Shown one piece after another: positions 43,360-51,828 of a stretch of DNA of 64,000 bases. Under the pieces are notes generated by a model, which had not been told where the DNA came from, did no database searches, and saw only the letters and a list, made by a program, of their open reading frames with translations. The number at the start of each line of letters is the position of its first letter. The stretch's first letter is position 1. Source of the stretch: an actinobacterium LLX17 (GTDB lineage Bacteria; Actinomycetota; Actinomycetes; Propionibacteriales; Nocardioidaceae); contig KI301992.1 of the NCBI GenBank assembly GCA_000471045.1, positions 1,744,060 through 1,808,059 of the forward strand. The letters are read 5' to 3'. A program made the position numbers and the translations under genes.

Positions 43360-43675
43360 GACGTGTTGAATCTCCGGCGGGCTAGCGTGAGGCAAACCGC
43401 GGCGGCGGCTTGGTGGTCACGAAGGCCGGTGCGGGAAGCGACGAGGTCGAGACCTGACGACCTGGGTGCCGAGCAATCCGGCGTACTTCATCGATTCGCC
43501 GAGGGCGTCTCCCCGGCGACGCGGCCTTGCTTGTGGGCGGTCGTGCCCGGCGGCAGGTAGGTGGTGCCGAGTAGGCGGTGGTGGGTGACGACGCAGCGCC
43601 GGCGGCCCACACGTGCGGGAGGCCGGTGGCCATGGTCTCGTCGACGAGTACGGCGCCTCGCGCGTCGGGTCATGG
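43360..43675 (-). pseudogene. Remnant of an FAD-dependent disulfide/NADH-oxidase-type oxidoreductase C-terminus
   Basis: Reading the minus strand across three frames gives RGAVLVDETMATGLPHVWAAG, then CVVTHHRLLGTTYLPPG and TTAHKQGRVAGET, then ESMKYAGLLGTQVV, then DLVASRTGLRDHQAAAA. Together these match the end of the FAD-binding domain and dimerisation domain of CoA-disulfide-reductase/NADH-oxidase-like flavoproteins. At least three frameshifts separate the pieces and the N-terminal two thirds are gone. It ends next to the MerR-type gene. Confidence 0.72.
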
Positions 43676-43679
43676 CCAA

Positions 43680-44081
43680 CTATTGGGGTGCGGCGATGAT
43701 GTGGCAGATATCGGCGTCGGTGCAGTCGTCGGGATCCAGGTGGTGGCTGCGCTCGATGAGCACGTCGAGTTCTGTCTCGAGCAGGGCGAGGTCCCTGATG
43801 CGCGAGCGCACATCTTCAAGCTTGCCGCGGATCAGGGTTGCCACGTGAGCGCAGGGGACGTTGCCGTCGTCGCGGAGATCGATGATGGTGCCGATCTCGG
43901 CGAGCGTGAGTCCTGCTGCCTGGGCGGTCTGGACGAAGCGCAGCCGGGCGAGCGTGGATTCGTCGTAGATCCGGTAGCCGTTGGCACCGCGTTCGGGTGC
44001 GGGGAGCAGGCCCTTGCGTTCGTAGAACCTGATGGTCTGGCTGGGTAGCCCGACGGCGTTGGCCAGGTCTCCGATCAGCAT
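43680..44081 (-). CDS. MerR-family metal-responsive regulator
   Basis: 133 aa. Winged HTH: LIGDLANAVGLPSQTIRFYERKGLLP; coiled coil at about 75-110. Cys77 (VPCAHV), Cys120 and Cys126 (DDCTDADIC) are placed like the metal-binding cysteines of MerR/ZntR-type sensors. It is divergent from a mercury-type operon with a MerR-style promoter between them, so a mercury or organomercury sensor is the best guess. Confidence 0.86.
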   Translation of the reverse strand: MLIGDLANAVGLPSQTIRFYERKGLLPAPERGANGYRIYDESTLARLRFVQTAQAAGLTLAEIGTIIDLRDDGNVPCAHVATLIRGKLEDVRSRIRDLALLETELDVLIERSHHLDPDDCTDADICHIIAAPQ

Positions 44082-44097
44082 GGGTCCATCCTAGCGC

Positions 44098-44129
44098 TTG
44101 ACCTTGCACCATGGATCAAGGTTTACGGT
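44098..44129 (+). promoter_or_regulatory. MerR-type promoter/operator
   Basis: -35 TTGACC (44098-44103) and -10 TACGGT (44124-44129) are separated by 20 bp, the long spacing MerR activators correct. The spacer contains the dyad ACCTTG-N10-CAAGGT (44101-44122). The ATG lies 7 nt after the -10 box, so the transcript should be leaderless. Confidence 0.75.
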
Positions 44130-44136
44130 CGCTGGC

Positions 44137-44451
44137 ATGGACATCGCCTTGTTGTACTTCGACGACTGCCCGAACTGGAAGGTCGCCGACGAGCGCCTTT
44201 CCGCCATCGCCGCAGAACGCCCCGACCTGACGGTGTCGCGTCACCTCGTCGACACGTTGGAGGAAGCCGAGCGAGTGGGCTTCCACGGTTCGCCGAGCAT
44301 CCTGGTCGATGGCGTCGACGTCTTCGCCGGGCCGGATGACGGGGTCGGTCTGTCGTGCCGGGTCTACCGCACCCCCGATGGCCCGGCCGGCGCCCCCACG
44401 ATCGAGCAGCTTCGCGCAGCACTCGCCGGGCCGGACGGGACCGTACGATGA
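44137..44451 (+). CDS. Thioredoxin-like small protein of a mercury-type operon
   Basis: 104 aa. IALLYFDDCPNWKVADERL has the single-Cys DCPxW motif of DF-type thioredoxin-like proteins, and FHGSPSILVDGVDVF is a cis-Pro loop. Such proteins often sit beside merB or merA. ATG was chosen over an upstream in-frame ATG because the promoter overlaps the latter. Overlaps the next gene by 4 bp. Confidence 0.75.
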   Translation: MDIALLYFDDCPNWKVADERLSAIAAERPDLTVSRHLVDTLEEAERVGFHGSPSILVDGVDVFAGPDDGVGLSCRVYRTPDGPAGAPTIEQLRAALAGPDGTVR

Positions 44452-45800
44452 CCCCCAGCTACGACTTGATCGTCATCGGCGCCGGCATGGCGGGGGTCTC
44501 CGCGGCCAACAAGTGCGCCTCCAAGGGCTGGAAGGTCGCGATCGTCGACGCGCTGCCCTACGGCGGCACCTGCGCTCTGCGGGGGTGCGACCCCAAGAAG
44601 ATCCTGCGCCGCGGTGCCGAGATCATCGACAGCGCCCGGCTGATGCGCGGCAAGGGCATCGACGAGGGCGGTCTGTCGATCAACTGGGCCGACCTGATGA
44701 AGCACAAGCACGGCTTCACCGATCCGGTTCCTAAGAACATGGAGGACAGCCTCACCGGCAACGGCATCGACACCCTCCACGGAGTCGCCCGATTCACCGA
44801 TACGAACAGCATCGAGATCGACGGCACCCGCTACCAGGCGACACATTTCCTGATCGCCACCGGTGCACGCCCACGCCCGCTGGACTTCCCCGGCCACGAG
44901 CACCTCATCGACAGCACCGACTTCCTGGATCTGGAGGTGCTTCCGCCGCGGATCCTATTTGTCGGTGGTGGTTTCATCTCCTTCGAGTTCGCCCACATCT
45001 CGGCACGTGCCGGCAGCACCCCGACCATCATCGACCGCGGAGTACGGCCCCTCAAGGGGTTCGACCCCGACCTCGTCGAGCTCCTCATCGCGCGCGGCAC
45101 TGAAGCCGGGATCGAGCTGCGGCGCTCGACGACGATCACCGCGATCGAGCAGTCCGAGAGCGGCTACCAGGTCAGCATCGAAGGATCGGGCCGGTCCGAA
45201 ACCGTGGAGTTCGACCTCGTCGTCCATGGCGCCGGCCGGACACCCGAGCTCGCCGGCATGGACCTCGACGCAGCCGGGGTCGAGTCGGGCGAGCACGGCG
45301 TGCACGTCGCCCCTCACCTGCAGAGCACCACGAACCCGGCGGTCTACGCCGCAGGTGACTCCGCAAACAGCCCCGGAATGCCGCTGACCCCGGTCGCGGT
45401 CTTCGAGGGCAAGGTCGCCGCGTCGAACATGCTCAACGCCACCACGACCGTCCCGGACTACACCGGTGTCCCCACTGCGGTGTTCACGATTCCCGAGCTC
45501 GCCCGGGTGGGGATGCTCGAGCAGGAGGCCAGGGACCAGGGCATTGATGTCGATGTCCGCTACAGCGACACCAGTGGCTGGTACTCCAACTACCGCATCG
45601 GTGAGACGACCGCGGCCGCCAAGATCCTCATCGACCGATCCAGCGACCGGATCGTCGGCGCACACCTCCTCGGCCCCGAGTACGGCGAACTGATCAACTT
45701 CCTCGCCCTCGCCATGAAGCTCGACCTGACCACCCGCCAGCTGAAGTCCATGACCGCCGCCTACCCCACGGTCGGCTCAGACCTCGGCTCCATCCTCTGA
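44448..45800 (+). CDS. FAD-dependent pyridine nucleotide-disulfide reductase (mercuric-reductase-like)
   Basis: 450 aa. FAD motif VIGAGMAGVSAANKCA, redox pair Cys42/Cys47 in GGTCALRGCDPKK, NAD motif ILFVGGGFISFEF and second FAD motif VYAAGDSANSPG. The C-terminus ends AAYPTVGSDLGSIL, without the His-Glu pair or the terminal vicinal cysteines of MerA, and no N-terminal HMA domain is present. It may reduce Hg(II) or a thiol disulfide; context favours mercury. Confidence 0.82.
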   Translation: MTPSYDLIVIGAGMAGVSAANKCASKGWKVAIVDALPYGGTCALRGCDPKKILRRGAEIIDSARLMRGKGIDEGGLSINWADLMKHKHGFTDPVPKNMEDSLTGNGIDTLHGVARFTDTNSIEIDGTRYQATHFLIATGARPRPLDFPGHEHLIDSTDFLDLEVLPPRILFVGGGFISFEFAHISARAGSTPTIIDRGVRPLKGFDPDLVELLIARGTEAGIELRRSTTITAIEQSESGYQVSIEGSGRSETVEFDLVVHGAGRTPELAGMDLDAAGVESGEHGVHVAPHLQSTTNPAVYAAGDSANSPGMPLTPVAVFEGKVAASNMLNATTTVPDYTGVPTAVFTIPELARVGMLEQEARDQGIDVDVRYSDTSGWYSNYRIGETTAAAKILIDRSSDRIVGAHLLGPEYGELINFLALAMKLDLTTRQLKSMTAAYPTVGSDLGSIL

Positions 45801-45873
45801 CCCCCGACCTGCCCTCTGCAACAGGACTGGGTACTCGACAGACCGGCCGCGACACCACGATTGGAGCGACAGC

Positions 45874-46560
45874 ATGAGTTCACCAGTCAGTGCCCTCCTG
45901 GAAGCCACGGGGCTAGCCGCGGACAAGCTGCTGACCCAACGCAACTCGCTAACCGAGCCGCTCCAGCTGCTACACCAACGCACGCTGCTCGCGCTGGCTC
46001 AGAGCGGCAAGCCACCGACCCGCGATCAGCTCGAGACCTGGGCAACCGAACTCCACCTCGAACTCGACGCAGCTCTGCGTCACATGGCCGAGTCAGAACT
46101 GGTGTTCCTGGACCCCGCCGGGCGAGAGATCATCGGAGGCGTCCCGTTCGCGCCCGGACCAACACCCCACCAGGTCCGCATCTTCGACGGCCCGACAGTG
46201 TCCGCAAACTGTGCGATCGACGCCCTGGGCATCGCGGCGATGCTGGACCGAGATGTCGACGTTGAGTCGCTTGACCCCTTGACCGGTGAACAGATCACCG
46301 CGAGCAGCCGCGCCGGGCGCTGGACCTGGCAGCCGGTTCAGGCAGTCGTGTTCGTCGGTTCGTCGGGTCAGGGACGCCTCACTGAGACGTGCTGCCCGGT
46401 GATCAACTTCTTCACCTGCAGCGACCATGCCCTCGCCTACCAGAGCGCGCACACCCTGGACGGCTTCGTGCTTGCGCTCTCGGACGCGGTGGAAGCCGGA
46501 GCACTCGTCTTCGGCGATCTATTGGGGACCCAGTCGGCCCGACCTGACGCCCGACAGTGA
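45874..46560 (+). CDS. merB: Organomercurial lyase (MerB family)
   Basis: 228 aa. Cys113 and Asp116 in SANCAIDALG correspond to MerB Cys96/Asp99, and Cys173/174 in ETCCPVINFF to Cys159, the residues that cleave the carbon-mercury bond. The N-terminal winged-helix-like region (about 25-85) is also present. Releases Hg(II) for the reductase upstream. Confidence 0.88.
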   Translation: MSSPVSALLEATGLAADKLLTQRNSLTEPLQLLHQRTLLALAQSGKPPTRDQLETWATELHLELDAALRHMAESELVFLDPAGREIIGGVPFAPGPTPHQVRIFDGPTVSANCAIDALGIAAMLDRDVDVESLDPLTGEQITASSRAGRWTWQPVQAVVFVGSSGQGRLTETCCPVINFFTCSDHALAYQSAHTLDGFVLALSDAVEAGALVFGDLLGTQSARPDARQ

Positions 46561-46775
46561 CGCCCCCGGAAGACATCGGTGACCGGTGCCGCAAAGGCCT
46601 TCGTCATCGGCACACCCACTCACCACACGCCTGCGGGTTTCCTCGCGCACCTCGTACGCCCTCGCGGTCACGGCCACCAGCGAGACCGCCTCGGCGCTGC
46701 CAGGACGCCGTCCATGAACAGCACCGGGCCACATCTCCCCGCAACCCCGCGAACGTCCCATTTGGAGGAACTGGC

Positions 46776-47114
46776 ATGACACAGCACATCCCGTCGCCCA
46801 CCAACCAACAGCACCCCACCACGCACGCGAGCGATGTCACCAACACTCCGGTGGACCAAGAAGCGCCACGGGGCTTCTCCGGCTGGTGGTTCGGGCTCCT
46901 GGCTCTGCTGCCCATTGCCTGCTGCGCTCTGCCCCTGCTCGTCCTCGGTGGCGTGACCGCCGGCAGCGGCGCCGTACTCGGGGGCGTGACTGGGGGTGTC
47001 CTGTTGCTGGCCGGCGCGGCCCTCCTCGGCATCTGGGGGATGCGGCGCCGCTCCCGCACCCGCGACGCCATTAGCTCGACAACCACGCCACCGTCGCGCG
47101 ACCGGTGCTGTTGA
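46776..47114 (+). CDS. Small Cys-containing membrane protein, possible mercury transporter
   Basis: 112 aa. Two TM segments; the first holds a vicinal pair (LLPIACCALPLLVLGG), and the C-terminus ends RCC. Vicinal Cys in a first TM helix is how MerT/MerC proteins bind Hg(II), but overall similarity is not obvious. TTGGAGGA precedes ATG. The 215 bp between merB and this gene hold no supported gene. Confidence 0.62.
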   Translation: MTQHIPSPTNQQHPTTHASDVTNTPVDQEAPRGFSGWWFGLLALLPIACCALPLLVLGGVTAGSGAVLGGVTGGVLLLAGAALLGIWGMRRRSRTRDAISSTTTPPSRDRCC

Positions 47115-47166
47115 GCGCACCAACCACTTGGGAACCTCACTCGACCTCGATGCAGGAGAAGCAACC

Positions 47167-47605
47167 ATGACCACCACTCGAACGTCCACGTCCTCATCGG
47201 CCTCCGGTCCGGGGCCCGCCGGCGGGTCAGGGCGGCGCTGGCTGGCCATCGTGGGTGCCGCAGTCGTCACCCTGCTGGTGCTCGCGGTCACCTACACCGC
47301 GCTCAGCCAGCCGAGCCCCGCTCCCGGTGCCGCGTCCTCGGCCGCTGGCTTCAGCACGGTGGCGACCGCATTCACCGCCTCGACATTGGCAGGTGAGGAG
47401 GTTCCCGTACCGGGCGGCAAGCCCAGTGTGGTCTTCTTCTTCTCCGCCACCTGCGGCACCTGCGGGCCGGGCGCTCGGGCTCTTGCTGAAGCCCAGGCCA
47501 GCACCCCCGACGCGAACTACGTCGCGGTCGACATCGACCCCAACGAGTCCGTCGAGGAACGTGCGGGAGTTCCTTACCGCTAACGACGCCGACACCCTGG
47601 GCGGC
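47167..47605 (+). pseudogene. Membrane-anchored thioredoxin-like protein, frameshifted and truncated
   Basis: N-terminal TM anchor, then PSVVFFFSATCGTCGPGARALAEAQ (a Cys-x2-Cys thioredoxin motif) and YVAVDIDPNESVEE. The frame then ends early at 47583, while the next frame continues VREFLTANDADTL, as a thioredoxin fold would. After about 47605 the sequence becomes ardC-like. So the gene has both a frameshift and a lost C-terminus. Confidence 0.65.
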
Positions 47606-47731
47606 CTGGCCGAACGCGAAGCCAAGATCGACGCCCTGCATCAGAAGCTCACCGATGCCGTCGGCGCGCTAGTCACCGGTGACGACTGGCGACGTGCGTT
47701 GGAGTTCGCCGCACAGTTCCGAAGCCGGTCA
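47606..47731 (+). pseudogene. ardC-like antirestriction/ssDNA-binding gene, 5' fragment
   Basis: Reads AEREAKIDALHQKLTD, then VGALVTGDDWRRAL and EFAAQFRSRS, the N-terminal helices of actinobacterial ArdC-like ssDNA-binding domains. The match stops at 47731. The missing continuation (FNNTLLIFSQHN...) is found 4.27 kb away at 52003, so the gene was split by an insertion. No start codon remains at its 5' end. Confidence 0.78.
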
Positions 47732-47843
47732 ACTGGCAGGAGGGGCGTATTCGAAGTCCGTGAATGGTCAGCGCGTTGACCGGTGGCGGCACGTAACGGC
47801 GCCCGGCGGGACGTCCGCTCCATTCCTCCATCCACCGCGACGA

Positions 47844-47870
47844 TTGACCGTTCAGCCGCGGCTGTACTAT
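47844..47870 (+). promoter_or_regulatory. Promoter of the cadmium cassette
   Basis: TTGACC (47844-47849) and TACTAT (47865-47870) with a 15-bp spacer; ATG follows 7 nt later, again leaderless. The CmtR operator probably overlaps it. Confidence 0.55.
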
Positions 47871-47877
47871 TCAGTGC

Positions 47878-48234
47878 ATGCTGACCAATGCCTCTCGTTT
47901 GGACGTGATGAATCGTTTGGGTCGAGCTATGGCTGATCCGACTCGTTCACGGCTTGTCATGATCTTGTTGGAGCGGCCTGCGTACCCGGCTGAACTTGCT
48001 CGCGAGCTGGGTCTGACGCGATCGAATGTGTCTAACCACTTGGCGTGTCTACGCGACTGCGGGATCGTCGCGCCCGAACCTGAAGGCCGGCAGACGCTTT
48101 ATGCCATCGCTGACCCACACCTGACTCGGGCGCTCAATGCGCTGCTCGAGGTCGCTTTGGCGGTCGATGAACACGCTCCCTGCATCGATTCGGCCTGCAC
48201 CGTGGCTGAGTGCAGCAGCGGAGTGCCGGCATGA
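47878..48234 (+). CDS. cmtR: CmtR-like Cd(II)/Pb(II)-sensing ArsR-family repressor
   Basis: 118 aa. Winged HTH with LTRSNVSNHLACLRDCGIV. Cys57, Cys61 and Cys102 fall exactly at the positions of the Cd/Pb ligands of Mycobacterium tuberculosis CmtR. The ATG overlaps nothing upstream; its stop overlaps cadD by 4 bp, so it should repress its own operon until metal binds. Confidence 0.88.
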   Translation: MLTNASRLDVMNRLGRAMADPTRSRLVMILLERPAYPAELARELGLTRSNVSNHLACLRDCGIVAPEPEGRQTLYAIADPHLTRALNALLEVALAVDEHAPCIDSACTVAECSSGVPA

Positions 48235-48827
48235 TCTTGACCTCTGCGTTGCAGGCGATCGGCCTGTTCATCGCCACCAACATCGACGACGTCATTGTGC
48301 TTTCGCTGTTTTTCGCGCGGGGGGCTGGAAAACGCGGGACGACGACGCGGATCTTGGCTGGCCAGTACGTCGGGTTTGCGGGCATCCTGGCCGCAGCCGT
48401 ACTCGTGTCGCTGGGTGCTGGGGCCTTTCTGCCCGAGGACGCCATCCCCTACTTTGGTCTGATCCCGCTGCTGCTGGGCCTGTGGGCTGGATGGCAAGCC
48501 TGGCGTGCTGACGGCGATGATGATGAAGGCAAGGTCGGCGGCAAGGCGGTGGCCGTTTGGACGGTTGCTGCGGTTACCTTCGCGAACGGCGGCGACAACA
48601 TCGGGGTCTACGTTCCGGTCTTCCTCAGCGTCGGTACCGCTGCCACCGTGGCCTATTGCGTAGTCTTCTTGCTGCTGGTCGGAGCACTGGTCATGCTGGC
48701 CAAGTTCGTCGCCACCCGTCCCGGCATCGACGAGATCCTCGAACGCTGGGAACACGTACTCTTCCCACTCGTCCTGATCGGGCTCGGCCTCGTCATCCTC
48801 TATACCGGGGGAGCTTTTGGTCTCTGA
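48231..48827 (+). CDS. cadD: CadD-family cadmium resistance transporter
   Basis: 198 aa with five to six TM segments. FIATNIDDVIVLSLFFARG and TVAAVTFANGGDNIGVYVPVF are the CadD signatures, with Asp residues in the membrane. It gives cadmium resistance by efflux or sequestration and is coupled to the CmtR-like repressor. Confidence 0.9.
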   Translation: MILTSALQAIGLFIATNIDDVIVLSLFFARGAGKRGTTTRILAGQYVGFAGILAAAVLVSLGAGAFLPEDAIPYFGLIPLLLGLWAGWQAWRADGDDDEGKVGGKAVAVWTVAAVTFANGGDNIGVYVPVFLSVGTAATVAYCVVFLLLVGALVMLAKFVATRPGIDEILERWEHVLFPLVLIGLGLVILYTGGAFGL

Positions 48828-48924
48828 TCGAGCGACGCGACGCGCCCGTCGGTGGTGAGCTGGACCGAGCGAGGACGCTCGAGCACACCTGAGCGTTATG
48901 AACACGTTGTCGCACGTCGTTCGA

Positions 48925-50325
48925 TCAGCCTTGGCGGTCGGCGGCGTAGGTCGCCCATTGGCCCTTCGCGGTGGTGGTGTGGCGGTTGATGGACCCGAAT
49001 GTGAGACCGAGAACGCCAGCGAGCATGGCTGGCGGGATCTCTCGGACGAGTTGCTCGGCCGCTGCAATGCGGTGGCGGCGGGGCTGGATGCCGATGGCAC
49101 GCATTCGAACAGCAAGCGCGTTGACCGAGAGTGGCTTGTCAGCATGGCCTCCGGTGAACAGCCAGCGAGTGGGCAGCTGCTCGACGGTACTGGCGCGTCT
49201 TCGGTGGGGCAGTTGCTGAATGGTCGCGGCGAACGGTTCGGGCAGTTCGAGGGCGTCATCGCCGAGTTTGAGACGCGTGCCGGCTGGGGTAACAATCACG
49301 TCCTCGGTCGTCAGCGTGACGATGCGCGCGAGTGGTTGGGCGTAGAGCACGATCAGTGCGCCGGCGATGCGATCGACGGGGTCGAGTTCATCGTCGCGGA
49401 CCAGACGTTGGGCGATCTGCCAGCGCTCGTCGGCTTCGGCCGGTGCTTCGGGAGTTCCCTTGTAGGCCGGAGGCAGGCTGATGCTTCGAGGCAGATGCCC
49501 GCGGCGGCGAGCCCAGGTCAGGAACGGTCCGACCGTCCAGCGAGCGGCGCCGGGGCCTGCGAACCACATGTCGATGTCGTGCTGAGTGCAGTCGGGCAAG
49601 ACGCGGCCATCATCCTCAAGGCCAGCGAGGAAATTGGCGGCTTGTCCGATCTTGCGGCGCGAGTTGATCACCGCTGTAGCGAGTCGTCTGTCGTCATTCA
49701 GCGCTCGCAAGCGCGACAATACGGCCCAAGTTGCCCACCTGCTGGCCAGTCTGCGGTGCTCAGGCGCGAGTGGGGCGAGCAGGTCGGGGATCGCGTTCTC
49801 CAAGTGCCGCAGCGCACGCCCCGGGTCGGGCCCGAGGATGTCCGCGGCGATCAACAAGGAGCGCAGGTGCTCGATGGCCTTGCGTTGGGGCAGGTCGTCG
49901 AGGCTCTCGTGAGTCAGCTGTATGCGTCCGGTGTCGAGGTCGCGCAGCAGTTCTTCGGACCGGTTCAGCCACCGCCTCGCCGTCAATGGTTCGGCACGCA
50001 CGATGACGTCCCGCAACAGATGCAACGGCCCGAATCGATCGGCAGGCAAGATGTGGTCGAGGCGGCGTCGCAGCGCACAACGATCACAGACCCGGACACC
50101 ATTGATGCTGACCAGCGCGGTCCCGGTGGCTTCACAATCCGGGCAGCGGTTACGGGCCTTGTCACGACACCAACGGCAACGACGGTGAGCATCGAGCAGC
50201 CGATCGGTTTTGCCGCATTCACGGCAGTGGCCGCGTTCACGGCCGACGCCTTTGCTGCAACGCGAGCAGAGTCCGCGCCCCGACATCGGCGGGCGCTCAC
50301 ACAGCTCGCACGAAGGGGGCGTCAC
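48925..50325 (-). CDS. Zinc-ribbon protein with degenerate tyrosine-recombinase-like region
   Basis: 466 aa. The first ~85 residues hold four Cys-x2-Cys pairs (CELCERPPMSGRGLCSRC, CRECGKTDRLLDAHRRCRWC, CPDC, CDRC), likely two or more zinc ribbons. The helical C-terminal two thirds resemble XerD-like recombinases (GALIVLYAQPLARIVTLTTEDV; HRIAAAEQLVREIPPAMLAGVLGLTFGSINRHT) but lack an obvious Arg/His/Tyr set. GTG overlaps the upstream HTH gene. Probably an accessory recombinase of the element. Confidence 0.72.
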   Translation of the reverse strand: MTPPSCELCERPPMSGRGLCSRCSKGVGRERGHCRECGKTDRLLDAHRRCRWCRDKARNRCPDCEATGTALVSINGVRVCDRCALRRRLDHILPADRFGPLHLLRDVIVRAEPLTARRWLNRSEELLRDLDTGRIQLTHESLDDLPQRKAIEHLRSLLIAADILGPDPGRALRHLENAIPDLLAPLAPEHRRLASRWATWAVLSRLRALNDDRRLATAVINSRRKIGQAANFLAGLEDDGRVLPDCTQHDIDMWFAGPGAARWTVGPFLTWARRRGHLPRSISLPPAYKGTPEAPAEADERWQIAQRLVRDDELDPVDRIAGALIVLYAQPLARIVTLTTEDVIVTPAGTRLKLGDDALELPEPFAATIQQLPHRRRASTVEQLPTRWLFTGGHADKPLSVNALAVRMRAIGIQPRRHRIAAAEQLVREIPPAMLAGVLGLTFGSINRHTTTAKGQWATYAADRQG

Positions 50326-50675
50326 TTCTTGGGAGTAATCTCGGCGCGCCGCGGGGTGCGCGCCTTTGACGTCGCTGAGACCTTCGCCGGCTTGGCCCCG
50401 TTCGTGCCGGTCGCACGGGTCGCGGCGGTCTCGGCGACGGGCTCGATCAGGTCGTTGGGAGTAACGGCGAGGATGTCACACAACGCCACCAACATCCGTA
50501 GGCTCAACCGCTCCGGGGTGCCGGTCACCATCCGGTATATCTGGGCCTCTGATAGCTCGATGCCACGTTCGGTCAGCAGCGGACGCAGCTCAGTGGTGGC
50601 GTACATTCCTCGCTCGGCCATCAGCCTTCGCAGATGCCACGCGTATCCCAGTCGTGGTCTTGACGTTCGGGGCAT
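50322..50675 (-). CDS. XRE-type helix-turn-helix protein of the recombinase module
   Basis: 117 aa. HTH at about 20-75 (ERGIELSEAQIYRMVTGTPERLSLRMLVALCDILAVTPNDLI), then a basic Ala/Lys-rich tail. It lies between the integrase and the zinc-ribbon protein and overlaps the latter. Likely a regulator or directionality factor of the element. Confidence 0.82.
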   Translation of the reverse strand: MPRTSRPRLGYAWHLRRLMAERGMYATTELRPLLTERGIELSEAQIYRMVTGTPERLSLRMLVALCDILAVTPNDLIEPVAETAATRATGTNGAKPAKVSATSKARTPRRAEITPKK

Positions 50676-50694
50676 CGTGATCCTCCTGGCGATC

Positions 50695-51828
50695 TCAGTC
50701 GACGTCTGGCTGAAAAGCTCGGTCCAGGGCGCGGCGCAGCGCCTTGTTCTTGTAGTCCGTACCGACGCTGGTGTAGATCGCGGTCGTCGACCCCCACGAG
50801 TGACCGAGCTGTTGCTGAACGAACAGGTGGTCGAAGCCATCTTCCAACAAATGCGAGGCATAGGAATGCCGCAGACAATGCGGACCCAGACTCCGGTCCA
50901 GGCCGATCGCATCGCGATATTCAGCGAACCGGTGCGAAAGCGCGTCCACGCTGACCCGAGCGCGCCGCTCGGTCGGCCACATAGCGGTGCCCGTGGCCGC
51001 GTAGAGCGGCCGGAGCTCCTCGACCCATTCGGCCACGGACTCAGCGGCCCAACCCATCGTGGTCAGCACCGTCCGACGCCGAGGTGGTCCGCCCTTGAGC
51101 GCTTTGCCGTAGCGGACCGACAGTGCCCCATAGCGGCCGAACTCGCCGGCAGCGGCGTTGGCCGACCAGTCCACGACCTCCAACATCGACGCCTCCCGGC
51201 GGCGCAGCCCCCATGCGTAAATGACCTTGAATACCGTCGCGTCGCGGAACGCCGCCAACCAGCCTTTACGCCCCGAGGCGCCTACTTGACTGACGCGAGC
51301 GTCGCAATAGTCGAAGAACGCCTGCAACTCGTCTCGCGACAACGGACGATTGCCCGGTCGACCCTCATACTCACCTCGGTGAACAACGGTGTTCCACTCG
51401 TGGAAGACCTGCACCGGATATTCACCAAAGTACCGGTCGCAGACCTCGTGCCACCGGTACCGGGCATCAGCGAGATACCCACAGAACAGCGAGGTCGCCA
51501 TTTGATAGTTCCGGATCGTCGAATGCGCGATCCCCGTGCCCACCAAGCTCGCGGTCCACTCCTCGACATCAGCCGGTCCCCATCGCCACGGATAGTCGTT
51601 CGTGAACTCCACGAACCGTCGCACGATCTGCGACCGACGCTCGATCGTTCGGCCTGCGAGCATTCTGGAGCGCTGCTGCGTCTCCCAACCCGACAGCATC
51701 GCTTCCATCACCGTCTCCTCCGGAGCCAGCAACACCACGCCAGCGCCCAGCAGCCGCTCTGCCGAACCCCCAACCGCGGGCCCCGACGGCCACTTCTGCC
51801 CGACTTCCCCGAACCGACTCGACGACAC
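50695..51828 (-). CDS. Tyrosine recombinase/integrase
   Basis: 377 aa. SAM-like core-binding domain (about 40-140) and catalytic domain with Arg in IYAWGLRRREASML, Lys in GKALKGGPPRRR, His-x2-Arg in LGPHCLRHSYASHLLEDG, LGHSW and Tyr in TTAIYTSVG. Complete and probably active. GTG start. First gene of the minus-strand three-gene module. Confidence 0.92.
   Translation of the reverse strand: MSSSRFGEVGQKWPSGPAVGGSAERLLGAGVVLLAPEETVMEAMLSGWETQQRSRMLAGRTIERRSQIVRRFVEFTNDYPWRWGPADVEEWTASLVGTGIAHSTIRNYQMATSLFCGYLADARYRWHEVCDRYFGEYPVQVFHEWNTVVHRGEYEGRPGNRPLSRDELQAFFDYCDARVSQVGASGRKGWLAAFRDATVFKVIYAWGLRRREASMLEVVDWSANAAAGEFGRYGALSVRYGKALKGGPPRRRTVLTTMGWAAESVAEWVEELRPLYAATGTAMWPTERRARVSVDALSHRFAEYRDAIGLDRSLGPHCLRHSYASHLLEDGFDHLFVQQQLGHSWGSTTAIYTSVGTDYKNKALRRALDRAFQPDVD

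Noticed and set aside
44448..45800. Naming the flavoprotein merA
   Set aside because: Lacks the terminal Cys pair, HMA domain and C-terminal catalytic His; only context suggests mercury.
46579..46779. 66-codon frame between merB and the membrane protein
   Set aside because: No ribosome site and Arg/His-rich shadow-like composition; crosses the start of the better supported gene.
50695..51828. Integrase as the enzyme that inserted segment B at the tRNA
   Set aside because: It belongs to the nested three-gene module inside ardC, so it more likely moved that element; the tRNA integrase was not seen in the window.
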